The notes: generated from the letters alone by a model not told the origin. 64,000 bases of DNA from OFTM10 sp964344055 (GCA_964344055.1 CAYFLT010000001.1:62001-126000), one strand, 5' to 3'; positions 35,898-44,320 are shown, counted from the stretch's first letter. Made by a program: numbers and translations.

Positions 35898-36568
35898 CAG
35901 AGGTCACCGAGTGCGTAGCCGACTCCGTGGACGGTGCGAATCACGGGGTTGCCGAGCTTGCGCCGTACGGCGCGGACGTGGCTGTCGACGGTTCGCGCTC
36001 CCGAGCCGTCCCGGTATCCCCAGACCCCAATGAGCAGCTGCTCGCGGGTGAGGACGGCGGGGTGTGCCGACGCCAGCTGAGCCAGCAGGTCGAACTCGGT
36101 CGGGGTCAGGTGGACGTCACGGTTGTCGATCCGGATCCGTCGGCTGGCTCGCCAGATCTCGATCGCGCCCAGCTGATGGTCGGGCCCGGAGGGTGTGACG
36201 GGCTCCTCGGCGGCCCGCCGCAGGAGCGCGTGGACGCGGGCCACGAGCTCGCGGGGGCTGAACGGCTTGGTCATGTAGTCGTCGGCGCCGACGCCGAATC
36301 CGACGAGCATGTCGGTCTCGTCGTCTCGAGCGGTGAGCATCAGGACGGGGACTCGACGGTCGGCTTGGATCCGTCGGCACACCTCCAGCCCGTCGAGCCC
36401 GGGCAGCAACAAGTCGAGGACGACCAGGTCGGGCTGGAGGGCGGTGCAGCGATCCACCGCCTCCACCCCGTCGTGGCACACGTCCACGTCGTGGCCGGCA
36501 GCGGTCAGCCGGGCTGCCACCGCCGACGCGATCGCCGGTTCGTCTTCCACCACGAGGATCGATCCCAC
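35897..36568 (-). CDS. OmpR/PhoB-type response regulator
   Basis: 223 residues. Receiver with ILVVEDEP, phospho-acceptor Asp52 (VVLDLLLPGLDG), TA in MLTARD and Lys in MTKPFSPREL; winged helix with HLTPTEFDLLAQLASAHPAVLTREQLLIGVWGY and ARTVDSHVRAVRRKLG. I chose GTG 36568, since the receiver then starts at once and TACGGT lies 7 bases upstream; a longer reading to 36631 would add a tail with no homology. First gene of a regulator, kinase, DUF4173 operon. Confidence 0.93.
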   Translation of the reverse strand: MGSILVVEDEPAIASAVAARLTAAGHDVDVCHDGVEAVDRCTALQPDLVVLDLLLPGLDGLEVCRRIQADRRVPVLMLTARDDETDMLVGFGVGADDYMTKPFSPRELVARVHALLRRAAEEPVTPSGPDHQLGAIEIWRASRRIRIDNRDVHLTPTEFDLLAQLASAHPAVLTREQLLIGVWGYRDGSGARTVDSHVRAVRRKLGNPVIRTVHGVGYALGDL

Positions 36569-36575
36569 GCCCTGC

Positions 36576-36581
36576 ACCGTA
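36576..36581 (-). promoter_or_regulatory. Leaderless -10 box of the OmpR-type regulator operon
   Basis: TACGGT on the minus strand, 7 bases before the GTG at 36568. Confidence 0.45.
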
Positions 36582-36630
36582 GAGAACCCCGTGTGTGGGT
36601 GGCCCGCGCGAGATGTGAAGATCCCGTGCA

Positions 36631-36700
36631 CCCTCTGGTTTTTCTGGACGTCAGCGCGCGCTAGGCGCGCGCTGACGTCCAGAAAACGCTAATCAGAGGG
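36631..36700. terminator. Long perfect inverted repeat downstream of the oxidoreductase gene
   Basis: Arms of 22 bases (36640-36661 and 36665-36686) match perfectly around the loop TAG; they start TTTTCTGGACGTCAGCGCGC. An outer pair CCCTCTG (36631-36637) and CAGAGGG (36694-36700) extends it past an internal loop, and takes in the stop codon of the minus-strand oxidoreductase gene. It separates that gene from the regulator promoter. It lacks a clear U-run after the stem on the minus strand, so terminator is likely but not certain. Confidence 0.65.
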
Positions 36701-37922
36701 TCTCGTGGCGGTCGGCGATGTGTTCGGCGATGGCGAAGGAGGCGGTGGCCGCCGGGGACGGGGCGTTCATCACGTGCACAGCTCGAGGCGACTCGGCGAA
36801 GGCGAAGTCGTCGAGGAGGGAGCCGTCCTCCGCAATCGCCTGGGCGCGCACGCCCGCTCCGGAGGGTTCGAGGTCCGCCATCGTGAGCTCGGGGCAGAGG
36901 CGCTGGAGTGCCCTCAGGAAGGCCCGGCGACTCAACGACCGCTTGATCTCGCCGACCTCCTTGCGCCAGTACTTGCGGGCCAGCACCCAGGTGCGGCGGG
37001 CGAACGCGATCTCGGCGGTGTCACGCACGGAGATGTCACGCCAGCGGTAGCCCTCGCGCTTCAGCGCAGGAACCGCGTTGGGTCCGGCGTGGATCGACCC
37101 GTCGATCATCCGGGTCAGGTGGACGCCAAGGAACGGGAAGTCCCGATCCGGCAGCGGATAGACGAGGTGCTTGACCAGGGATCGTGCCTGCGGTGCGAGC
37201 TCGTAGTACTCGCCTCGGAAGGGCATGATCCGTATTCCGCCCGTGTCAGCCGTCGCCGACTTGGCGACCCGATCGCACTGCAGACCAGCGCAGTTGATCA
37301 ACGAGTCGGCGTGGATCGGCCCGGCTGACGTGTGCACCGTCGCCGAGTCGGTGCCGACGTCGGCGCCCGTCACCGCCGCACCGAGCCGGATGTCGACGCC
37401 CGCCCCTGACAGCTCCCCCGCCAGCGCCTGGCTGACGACTCCGTAGTCCACGATGCCGGCACTCGGCACGAGGAGGGCGGCGACCCCTTCGATGTGAGGT
37501 TCACGCTCGCGGAGCCCGACCCTGTCGAGGCGCTCCACCGGGACCGAATTCTCACCGGCCCGGATCTCCAGGGCATCGAGGCGGGGGACCTCCGACTGCT
37601 CGACCGCGACCACGACCTTGCCGCACATGTCGTAGGTGATCGCGTGCTCGTCGAGGAAGGCGAGAAGGGAGCTGCGCCCGGCCGCGACCATGGCGGTCTT
37701 GCCGGAGTCCGGCTTGTAGTAGATGCCAGAGTGGATGACGCCGGAGTTCCGGCCGGTCTGGTGATGGGCGACCGAGGACTCCTTGTCGACGATGACGATC
37801 CTTCGGGACGGATCGCGTCGGAGGAGCGAGCGGGCGGTGGTGAGCCCGACGATCCCGGCGCCGATGACGACGACGTCGGCGTGGTCGGCGGTGCTCGTGG
37901 GGGAGGGGGAGTTCTCGGACAT
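36693..37922 (-). CDS. lhgO: FAD-dependent L-2-hydroxyglutarate oxidase/dehydrogenase-like protein
   Basis: 409 residues of the DAO superfamily. The FAD-binding motif VVVIGAGIVGLTTARSLL opens the protein; the family-typical HHQTGRNSGVIHSGIYYKPDSGKT follows, then GIVDYGVVSQALA, LINCAGLQCDRVA and IRIMPFRGEYYEL, all characteristic of L2HGDH/LhgO. It would oxidise L-2-hydroxyglutarate to 2-oxoglutarate and pass electrons to the quinone pool or oxygen. ATG 37922 is 14 bases after a TACGGT -10-like box; an ATG 12 bases upstream is an alternative. The gene ends in a long inverted repeat. It is divergent from the Rieske-TPP gene. Confidence 0.88.
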   Translation of the reverse strand: MSENSPSPTSTADHADVVVIGAGIVGLTTARSLLRRDPSRRIVIVDKESSVAHHQTGRNSGVIHSGIYYKPDSGKTAMVAAGRSSLLAFLDEHAITYDMCGKVVVAVEQSEVPRLDALEIRAGENSVPVERLDRVGLREREPHIEGVAALLVPSAGIVDYGVVSQALAGELSGAGVDIRLGAAVTGADVGTDSATVHTSAGPIHADSLINCAGLQCDRVAKSATADTGGIRIMPFRGEYYELAPQARSLVKHLVYPLPDRDFPFLGVHLTRMIDGSIHAGPNAVPALKREGYRWRDISVRDTAEIAFARRTWVLARKYWRKEVGEIKRSLSRRAFLRALQRLCPELTMADLEPSGAGVRAQAIAEDGSLLDDFAFAESPRAVHVMNAPSPAATASFAIAEHIADRHETL

Positions 37923-38042
37923 TCGTTGCACCATCGACCGTAGCGGTCGGCCCCATGAGAGATCGCCGACCGCTCCCCAGATCGCCACGTCCGCAGGCAG
38001 TCCGACCGGTGATGGCGGCGTGCTGCATGACACGATGACGGC

Positions 38043-40046
38043 ATGACTACGAACGAGCAGGCGTCGATCGAGGAGCCCGATCTCCCGGACGGTGATCACG
38101 AGTGGCACCGACTGGTCGCCCTCGACGAGTTGCCGGAGGGGCGGGTTTCGACGGTGACGATCGGTCACGAGTCGTTGTGTGTCACCCACACGGCCGAGGG
38201 TGGGTACGGCTGTCTCGGCAACGCCTGTCCTCACCAGGGAGGACCGCTCGGCGAAGGCTCGATCGAAGGCGGATGGTTGCGCTGTCCCTGGCACGGGTAC
38301 GACTACTCGCCCAAGAACGGCCGCCCGCCTGGAGCGTTCTCGGATGCCCCCGCGGCCTACCGCACGGAAGTGCGCGAGGACGGCGTGTACGTCGCGCTTC
38401 CGGCTGAGGCCGCGCGGGTCCGCACCGTGTCCGATGTGATGGTCGAGACCATGGTGGCGTGGGGGGTCACCCATGTCTTCGGCATGGTCGGCCACTCGAA
38501 TCTCGGATTCGCCGACGCGATGCGCGTAGCCGAGGAGCGGGGCGACCTCACGTTCATCGGTATCCGACACGAGGGGGCCGCCTCGTTCGCCGCAACCGCC
38601 TTCGGCAAGCTCACCGGCGGTCTCGCCGGGTGTTTCGCGATCGCTGGTCCGGGCTCCACGAACATGCTGACCGGCCTCTACGACGCCAAGACGGACCGGG
38701 CACCGGTACTGGCACTGTCGGGCCAGGTGCCGTCGAAGGTGCGTGGTCGGGGCGCGTTCCAGGACACCGACCTCGCGGCGGCGTTCGCCGATGTCGCTCG
38801 TTACACCGCCACCGTTCAGGCCGGCTCGAACCATGCGGAGCTCATGAATCTCGCGTGCAAAACGGCGCTGGTGGAGCGCGATGTCGCCCATCTCGTCTTC
38901 CCCGACGAGGTCCAGGAGCTTCCGGCCGCGGCGGGGTCGACGCCCGGATCGCCAGGCGGTCGGATGGGGGAGCGCGACATCGCGCCATCTCCGGGCGCGC
39001 TGGCCGAAGCGGTGGAGGCCCTCGCCGTCTCGGATCGGCCGCTGATCATCGTCGGTGCCGGGGCCCGCGACGCCATGGACGACGTCGTCGCCTTGGCCGA
39101 GAAGGTCGACGCACCGATCGCCACCACCTTCAAGGGAAAGGGCCTCATCTCGGATGGGCATCCGCTGGCATGCGGCGTGCTCGGTCGTTCGGGAACCCCG
39201 GTCGCCAGCTGGTTCATGAACGAGTCCGACCTCATCGTCACCTTCGGTGTGTCGTTCGCGAACCACACCGGCATCTCGGACTACAAGCCGATCGTGCAGG
39301 TCGACTTCGATCCGATGGCGCTCGGGCGGTTCCACCCGGTTGCGGTGCCGGTGCAAGCGGAAGTCGGTGTGGCGGCCCGGGCGTTCGCGGACGGCTTCGA
39401 CCACACCGACCGCCACGGCGCGGCCGACGAGGTTGCCGAACGGTGGGCGATCTGGCGGGCCGAGAAGACGAGCCGGCGACAGGATGATCGTGGTGAGGGA
39501 ATCTCAGCAGCGGCACTCTTCGACACCCTGGCCCACTGCGTTCCCCGCGACGCGATCATGCCGGTCGACGTCGGCAACAACACGTACTCGTTCGGCCGCT
39601 ACTTCGAGGTCGCCGATCAACGCGTGCTCATGTCGGGCTACCTCGGCTCCATCGGCTTCGCCCTTCCGGCCGCAATGGGATGCTGGGCGGCCACTCAGAG
39701 CCAGGAGAGATTCGCGGGCCGGCCGGTGGTGTCCATCTCAGGCGACGGTGGGCTCGGTCAGTACGCCATGGAACTCACCACCGCGGTGAAGTACGGGATG
39801 GACGTCACCCACGTCGTGATGAACAACAGCGAGCTCGGCAAGATCTCGAAGGAGCAGAGGGCCGCCGATCTCGACGTGTGGCAGACCTCGTTGCACAACC
39901 CGGACTTCGCCGCGTTCGCCGAGCTCTGCGGCGCCATGGGAATCCGCGTGACGTCGCTCGACGATCTTGCCGAGGCGATTGCGGCAGCAGTCGCGCACGA
40001 AGGCCCCGCCCTCGTCGAGGTCGTCACCGACCCCCTTCTCGTCTGA
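38043..40046 (+). CDS. Rieske [2Fe-2S] domain fused to a thiamine-diphosphate-dependent enzyme
   Basis: 667 residues in two parts. Residues 20-120 form a Rieske ferredoxin domain with both ligand boxes: C62-P-H64 (ACPHQGG) and C81-P-W-H84 (RCPWHGYDY). From about 128 a complete TPP enzyme of the acetolactate synthase/pyruvate oxidase fold follows: catalytic Glu177 in IRHEGAAS, AIAGPGSTNMLTGLYDAKTDRAPVLALSG, a central domain, and the TPP-binding SISGDGGLGQY ... VMNNSELGKI (about 566-600). The layout suggests an oxidative 2-oxoacid decarboxylase with a built-in iron-sulfur relay. The substrate is unknown. The start is the only ATG ahead of the Rieske fold. A rho-independent-like terminator follows. 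Confidence 0.85.
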   Translation: MTTNEQASIEEPDLPDGDHEWHRLVALDELPEGRVSTVTIGHESLCVTHTAEGGYGCLGNACPHQGGPLGEGSIEGGWLRCPWHGYDYSPKNGRPPGAFSDAPAAYRTEVREDGVYVALPAEAARVRTVSDVMVETMVAWGVTHVFGMVGHSNLGFADAMRVAEERGDLTFIGIRHEGAASFAATAFGKLTGGLAGCFAIAGPGSTNMLTGLYDAKTDRAPVLALSGQVPSKVRGRGAFQDTDLAAAFADVARYTATVQAGSNHAELMNLACKTALVERDVAHLVFPDEVQELPAAAGSTPGSPGGRMGERDIAPSPGALAEAVEALAVSDRPLIIVGAGARDAMDDVVALAEKVDAPIATTFKGKGLISDGHPLACGVLGRSGTPVASWFMNESDLIVTFGVSFANHTGISDYKPIVQVDFDPMALGRFHPVAVPVQAEVGVAARAFADGFDHTDRHGAADEVAERWAIWRAEKTSRRQDDRGEGISAAALFDTLAHCVPRDAIMPVDVGNNTYSFGRYFEVADQRVLMSGYLGSIGFALPAAMGCWAATQSQERFAGRPVVSISGDGGLGQYAMELTTAVKYGMDVTHVVMNNSELGKISKEQRAADLDVWQTSLHNPDFAAFAELCGAMGIRVTSLDDLAEAIAAAVAHEGPALVEVVTDPLLV

Positions 40047-40053
40047 CTCACCC

Positions 40054-40091
40054 CGCCTCTTCCAAATCGGGGCACCCAGGAGGCGGTTTTC
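40054..40091 (+). terminator. Rho-independent-like terminator after the Rieske-TPP gene
   Basis: CCGCCTC (40054-40060) pairs with GAGGCGG (40081-40087), followed by TTTT; the 20-base loop holds a small GGGG/CCC pairing. It begins 8 bases after the stop codon. Confidence 0.6.
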
Positions 40092-40162
40092 ACCCCTTGT
40101 TGGCCCAGCTTCGGGTGGCGCGACGGTTGGCAGGCGCCGCGGGCTCGGCGAGACTCTGCGAC

Positions 40163-40660
40163 GTGCACTCGTCGATCCGTACCGTTGTCGCCGCCGATCT
40201 CGAGCAGATTCTCGAGCTGAACCGCCTCGCCGTACCGGCGGTGTCCGATGTTGGCCGCGGCGAGATGGAGTGGTTCGCCGAGGTAGCCCACAGCTTCCTC
40301 GTGGCGGCAGGTCCGGATGACCGGGTGGACGGCTTCCTGATCGGGCTGACGCCGGGTCTGCCCTACGCCAGCCTCAACTACCGCTGGTTCAGCGAGCAGT
40401 ACGAGCGCTTCATCTACGTCGACCGGGTGGTGGTGGCCGAATCAGGGCGCAACCAGGGACTCGGCACCCGCTTCTACGACTCGTTCGTCGAGCGGGGAGT
40501 GGCCGACGGCCACGACACCCTCACCGCCGAAGTCAACGTGAAGCCGATGAACGACGGGTCGCTGCGCTTTCACGACCGCTACGGATTCGAGTCCGTCGGC
40601 CAGCAGGACACCGAGGGCGGCAAGAAGCGGGTCAGCCTCCTCGCCAAACACCTGGGCTGA
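40163..40660 (+). CDS. GNAT-family N-acetyltransferase
   Basis: 165 residues with the GNAT order of motifs: IRTVVAADLEQILELN at the start, the acceptor strand EQYERFIYVDRVVVAESGRNQGLGTRFYDSF with the acetyl-CoA pyrophosphate loop (R-N-Q-G-L-G), then LTAEVNVKPMNDGSLRFHDRYGFESVG. This Ile-Tyr-Val-Asp-Arg layout resembles small predicted acetyltransferases with N-x2-S motifs. GTG 40163 is the first start that keeps the fold; it has no clear ribosome site. The substrate is unknown. It stands alone, after a terminator and converging on the reductase gene. Confidence 0.8.
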   Translation: MHSSIRTVVAADLEQILELNRLAVPAVSDVGRGEMEWFAEVAHSFLVAAGPDDRVDGFLIGLTPGLPYASLNYRWFSEQYERFIYVDRVVVAESGRNQGLGTRFYDSFVERGVADGHDTLTAEVNVKPMNDGSLRFHDRYGFESVGQQDTEGGKKRVSLLAKHLG

Positions 40661-40676
40661 CTCGGCCCACCACCCG

Positions 40677-40723
40677 CTGGCGGAACTCGGGCATGTAGGG
40701 GCACTGTCCCCCTGCTGCGCCAG
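40677..40723. terminator. Possible stem-loop between convergent genes
   Basis: CTGGCG (40677-40682) can pair with CGCCAG (40718-40723), enclosing GGGGCACTGTCCCC, itself a 4-bp hairpin. It lies between the GNAT and reductase gene ends. No U-run is seen. Confidence 0.3.
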
Positions 40724-40733
40724 CTCCGAAGAA

Positions 40734-41792
40734 TCAGCCGGTGAGGCGGTCGGCGGGGGGTGCTTCCGGCGGGGCCTGGGGGAAGTAGCCCTCGACGTGG
40801 AGCTTGTCGGGGTCGGCACCGAGGGCCGTGACGGCGTTGCGGCAGTCGTCGACGAACTCGGGTGAGCCGGCGATGAAGATCGAGTGGCCGGACAGGTCGT
40901 CGAACAGGTCGGGAAGCACCACCGGGATCCGGCCCCGGTGCTTGGCGCGCTCCGGGACGTCCTCACCGGTGTAGGTGATGATGCTGTTGAATCGGCGGTG
41001 CTTGAGGGTCCAGAAGCTGAACATGCCCTCGTCGATCTCGTCGTCGGCGTCGCGCGCCGAGAACACGATCGTGACCGGATGGTTGAAACCCCGACGGAGC
41101 GCCGCATCGGTGAGCGCCATGATCGGTGCGAGTCCCGAACCCGCCGCGAGACACAAGACCGGAGTGTCGGTGGCGGGGTCACCCACGAACGTGCCGTAGG
41201 GCCCTGCCACCGTCACCCGGTCTCCCACCTCCAGACGTTCGTGGACCCACCCGCTGGTCACGCCATCGGGGACCCGGCTTATCAGCAGGTGGATCTCACC
41301 ATCGGGGCGGGGTGCATTGGCGATCGAGTAGGGACGGGGCGGTGCCCCGGCCCGCTCGTCGCCGAGCATCACGTACTGGCCAGGCCAGTACCGCAGGTTG
41401 TCACCGAGCGGCCGTAGCCGGACCTCGACGATCCGAGGTGTGCGCTCGACCTTGTCGACCACCGCGAACGACACCCGGTCCTTCGGGGGGAACAACTTGG
41501 GCTGGGCGTCGTCGGTGCCGAACTCGATCGAAACAAGGTTCGAGATCGGCTTGGCCATGCACATGAGTCCATAGCCCTCGCTCCGTTCGTCGGGGCTGAG
41601 CGCCATGTCGAGCACGGTGCCCTGGTCGATCTCGCCATCGGTGACGAGCGTCTTGCACTCGCCGCACGCACCGGCCCGACAGTTGTTGGGCAGCACGTAG
41701 CCGGAGCGCTCGAGCGCGGCCAGCACGGTGTCGCCGGACTGGCAGGCGACTTCCTTGCCGGACGGCTCGAGTCGGATCGTCTTGGTGTCCAC
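40734..41792 (-). CDS. NADH-dependent ferredoxin-type reductase (2Fe-2S, FAD, NAD)
   Basis: 352 residues in the order used by oxygenase reductases such as phenol-hydroxylase or benzoate-dioxygenase reductases. The plant-type [2Fe-2S] ligands are C38, C43, C46 (NNCRAGACGECKTLV) and C78 (GLMCMAK); the FAD motif is RPYSIANAP; the NAD domain has CLAAGSGLAPIMAL and FIAGSPEFVDDC. It should take electrons from NADH and hand them to a terminal oxygenase. The diiron protein encoded 66 bases upstream is the natural partner. GTG 41792 has AAGGG upstream. Confidence 0.9.
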   Translation of the reverse strand: MDTKTIRLEPSGKEVACQSGDTVLAALERSGYVLPNNCRAGACGECKTLVTDGEIDQGTVLDMALSPDERSEGYGLMCMAKPISNLVSIEFGTDDAQPKLFPPKDRVSFAVVDKVERTPRIVEVRLRPLGDNLRYWPGQYVMLGDERAGAPPRPYSIANAPRPDGEIHLLISRVPDGVTSGWVHERLEVGDRVTVAGPYGTFVGDPATDTPVLCLAAGSGLAPIMALTDAALRRGFNHPVTIVFSARDADDEIDEGMFSFWTLKHRRFNSIITYTGEDVPERAKHRGRIPVVLPDLFDDLSGHSIFIAGSPEFVDDCRNAVTALGADPDKLHVEGYFPQAPPEAPPADRLTG

Positions 41793-41858
41793 GGGGTCCC
41801 TTCGTGGTCGTCGGTTCGGTCGAGGTGCAAACGGGATCAGACCCCGAAAGCAAACCTT

Positions 41859-42884
41859 CTAGAAGACGGGGATGATGTCTTCCATCTCGACGTCCATGAT
41901 CTCCTTGCCGTCGATGCCGACCTCGGGGATGGCGGGGAAGGGGATGTCGAACTTGTCGAGCACGCCCTTGAGGTTGAGGATCGCCTGCCGCCAATTCTCC
42001 TTCTTCGCCTCGTACTCCGGGATGAAGAAGCCGGCGTCGCGGGCGACGGCCTCGCACGCACGCTGCGTCTCGATGAAATCGCTGGGCAGGTCCCAGAAGT
42101 CCTCGGGCGGCTCGAAGAGCACGGCGGACAGGAACAGGTAGCCGGCGCGGATCTGCTTGGTGATGATGTCGCGCTCGCTGAGGTCGAGCTTCGGGTAGTC
42201 GCGCTCCATCAGGGTCATGCAGATCGCCATGTGACGGCCCTCGTCACGACCGATGTTGGCGAATGCGTCCTTGAACACGGGCTCGCGGGCGCCGTCGGCC
42301 ATCTGGTGGAAGATGGTGGCCGCGGCGATCTCGCCCATCAGGAACGACGAGAACAGCACGGCGAGGCTGTACTTCGGCACGGCCTTCTTGTAGCCGTCCC
42401 AGTAGCGGCCGCCGTTGTAGTAGAGCCACTTCGCGTTGCGCTGGGCCTTCATGCCGAGCTCGGTCTTGGGCTCGTAGGTGAGCGGGTCGTGGTAGCCGAG
42501 CAGCTTGGTGATGGCGAGGCCGCACATGTGCTCGTGGTTCTGCTCGTCCTGGGTGACCGAGAAGAAGCAGCGGCGGACGGCGTCTTCCTCGTGGGCCTCG
42601 TAGCTGGCGATCATCGCGGTGGCGAAGACCGGGGGAGCCGAGGCATCGAACACCGAGAGAAGGGTCCACCAGTAGGCGATGGCCTCTCGCTCTTCCCAGC
42701 TGTAGCTCTCGACGTCGAAGGTGTCCCAGGGGAGGGCAGCGGGGTCCCAGACCTCGCGCCGGCTGGCCTCGTAGATCTCTTCCATCTTGGCGGTTTCGCG
42801 GTACCAGCTGAGCGGGAAGACGTTCGGCTGTGCCGTCTCCGGCGGAAATTCAGTGGTGTCGGCGATGTTGTCGTGGGGTGCCAT
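41859..42884 (-). CDS. Ferritin-like diiron oxygenase component
   Basis: 341 residues, mostly helical. Two E-x-x-H motifs, E114-Q-N-H117 (QDEQNHEHM) and E215-G-R-H218 (RDEGRHMAIC), with further Glu at 96/99/100 (SYEAHEED) and 185 (LMGEIAAAT), give the six-ligand carboxylate-bridged diiron pattern of ferritin-like oxygenases and R2-type proteins. With the iron-sulfur flavin reductase next to it, a two-component monooxygenase is the best reading; a desaturase or N-oxygenase is also possible. ATG 42884 has GAGG 6 bases upstream. The substrate is unknown. It is divergent from nitrile hydratase. Confidence 0.8.
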   Translation of the reverse strand: MAPHDNIADTTEFPPETAQPNVFPLSWYRETAKMEEIYEASRREVWDPAALPWDTFDVESYSWEEREAIAYWWTLLSVFDASAPPVFATAMIASYEAHEEDAVRRCFFSVTQDEQNHEHMCGLAITKLLGYHDPLTYEPKTELGMKAQRNAKWLYYNGGRYWDGYKKAVPKYSLAVLFSSFLMGEIAAATIFHQMADGAREPVFKDAFANIGRDEGRHMAICMTLMERDYPKLDLSERDIITKQIRAGYLFLSAVLFEPPEDFWDLPSDFIETQRACEAVARDAGFFIPEYEAKKENWRQAILNLKGVLDKFDIPFPAIPEVGIDGKEIMDVEMEDIIPVF

Positions 42885-42936
42885 GCGGGTCCTCATTTCG
42901 GGTTTTTGGGCGTGATCGTGGGTGTCCCCGTCCCGC

Positions 42937-42963
42937 ACTCTAATGGTAAAGGATCAGATGATC
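42937..42963. promoter_or_regulatory. Palindrome between diiron oxygenase and nitrile hydratase genes
   Basis: GATCAGATGATC (42952-42963; 5-bp arms, 2-base spacer) is in a locally A+T-rich patch between the divergent genes. A minus-strand TAGAGT (42937-42942) just beyond it could be the -10 box of the diiron gene. An operator for a shared regulator is a guess from symmetry and position. Confidence 0.35.
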
Positions 42964-43003
42964 AAGACCTTAATTACTTTCTCTTCGAGATTCCATCCAG
43001 TAC

Positions 43004-43009
43004 TACGCT
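43004..43009 (+). promoter_or_regulatory. Leaderless -10 box of the nitrile hydratase operon
   Basis: TACGCT, 7 bases before the ATG at 43017. Confidence 0.5.
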
Positions 43010-43016
43010 CCGCCCC

Positions 43017-43662
43017 ATGGACGGCATCCACGACATGGGCGGCATGCACGGATTCGGCCCGGTCGACGTCACTGCAACGGCGGCCTTCCACGAGCCCTGG
43101 GCCCTCCGGCTCCAAGTCGTTGCCTTCGTTTCCGGAGCCGTCACTCGGGCAGCACTCGAGGAGATCGATCCGGCCACCTACCTCAGCGCGAACTACCACG
43201 AACGGTGGCTTCTCGCTGCGGAGACGAGGGGAGTGCAGACCGGGAGGGTCGATCCCGACGCGTTGGAGCGGTGGCGCCGGGTGTTCCGTGACGACCCAGA
43301 CGCCGCCCCTCCCCGTCGCGATGACCCCGAGGGCCTCGCTCAGGTCGACGCCACGCTCGGACGTCCGTTCGTGCTCCCTGCAGCGTTTCGCGGCGGGCGA
43401 CCGGGTGCGGGTGAGGCGGATGCGGCCCGAACCGCATCATCGATGTCCGCGCTACATCCGAGGCGCGATCGGCGAGGTCGAGAAGGTGGTCGCCGACGAT
43501 TTCGTTCCCGGCACCCGGATGAGTGAGGACATCGTCGAGGCCGTGTACACCATCCGGTTCGACTCGACCGAGCTCTGGGGTGACCGAGCCGCCGACGGCG
43601 AACCGCCCTTCGACCTCTTCATCGATCAATGGGAGCGCTACCTGGAGCCCGCGGATGAGTAA
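43017..43662 (+). CDS. nthB: Nitrile hydratase beta subunit, apparent frameshift
   Basis: The start MDGIHDMGGMHGFGPV is the signature of NHase beta subunits, and FHEPWALRLQVVAF continues it. The SH3-like C-terminal half is in the next frame: RFAAGDRVRVRRMRPEPHHRCPRYIRG ... YTIRFDSTELWGD ... DQWERYLEPADE, also family-typical. One extra base (or two missing) between about 43340 and 43390 explains the break; both halves are well conserved, so a sequencing indel is more likely than decay. Starting from 43017, the enzyme pairs with the alpha subunit to hydrate nitriles to amides. The gene overlaps the alpha gene by 8 bases. Confidence 0.85.
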
Positions 43663-44308
43663 CCACAGCCACGATCACGACCATGACGACGACCATGGCC
43701 ACAGTCACTACGACACGCCCGCGTCGCGTCGAGCCCGATCACCCGAGGAGGTTCGGGCAATGGCGCTTGAAGCCGCCCTCGTCGAGAATGGTGTGGTCTC
43801 CACCGACGCGGTCGACCGGTTCGTCGATGCGATGGAGCACCGCTTCGGTCCCCATCACGGTGCCCGGGTGGTGGCGAAAGCTTGGACCGACCCCGACTTC
43901 AAGGAGCGGCTGCTGGCCGACGGCACTGTTGCGGTCGCCGAACTCGGCATCACCGGACCCGAGGGGAATGTCCGCGCGGTCGAGAACACGCCGGGAGTGC
44001 ACAACATGGTCGTCTGCACGCTGTGTTCGTGCTACCCGTGGCCGCTCCTCGGTCTGCCCCCGATCTGGTACAAGAGCTACGAGTACCGATCGCGGGCCGT
44101 CGCCGAACCCAGGACGGTGCTACGGGAGTTCGGTGTGGAGCTTCCCGATGACATCCGTGTGCAGGTCTGGGACTCCAGCGCCGAGGTCCGCTACTTCGTG
44201 CTCCCCGAACGACCTCCGAACACCGAGGACATGACCGAAGCCGAGCTCGCCGAGCTGGTCGACCGCAACGCGATGATCGGCACCGGACTCGTCACCGGCC
44301 CGAGCTGA
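43655..44308 (+). CDS. nthA: Nitrile hydratase alpha subunit, cobalt type, His-rich N-terminus
   Basis: 217 residues. The metal centre is V-C121-T-L-C124-S-C126-YPWP; Thr in the second place marks the Co3+ type (iron types have Ser). The two outer Cys are normally oxidised to sulfenate and sulfinate. The flanking VHNMVVCTLCSC, PPIWYKSYEYRSRAVAEPR and FVLPERPPNTE are family landmarks. The first 20 residues are unusual: 7 His and 7 Asp, a likely metal-binding tail. ATG 43655 overlaps the beta stop by 8 bases, so translation is coupled, in the beta-alpha order known for Co-type enzymes. A hairpin repeat follows the gene. Confidence 0.93.
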   Translation: MSNHSHDHDHDDDHGHSHYDTPASRRARSPEEVRAMALEAALVENGVVSTDAVDRFVDAMEHRFGPHHGARVVAKAWTDPDFKERLLADGTVAVAELGITGPEGNVRAVENTPGVHNMVVCTLCSCYPWPLLGLPPIWYKSYEYRSRAVAEPRTVLREFGVELPDDIRVQVWDSSAEVRYFVLPERPPNTEDMTEAELAELVDRNAMIGTGLVTGPS

Positions 44309-44320
44309 CGGGGTTCCGGA

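Noticed and set aside
37923..39416. N-terminal extension of the L-2-hydroxyglutarate oxidase-like gene
   Set aside because: The extension runs antisense through the Rieske-TPP gene; the FAD motif begins right after ATG 37922.
43017..43662. Nitrile hydratase beta as a pseudogene
   Set aside because: Both halves keep conserved family sequence and the alpha subunit is intact; a sequencing indel is more likely.
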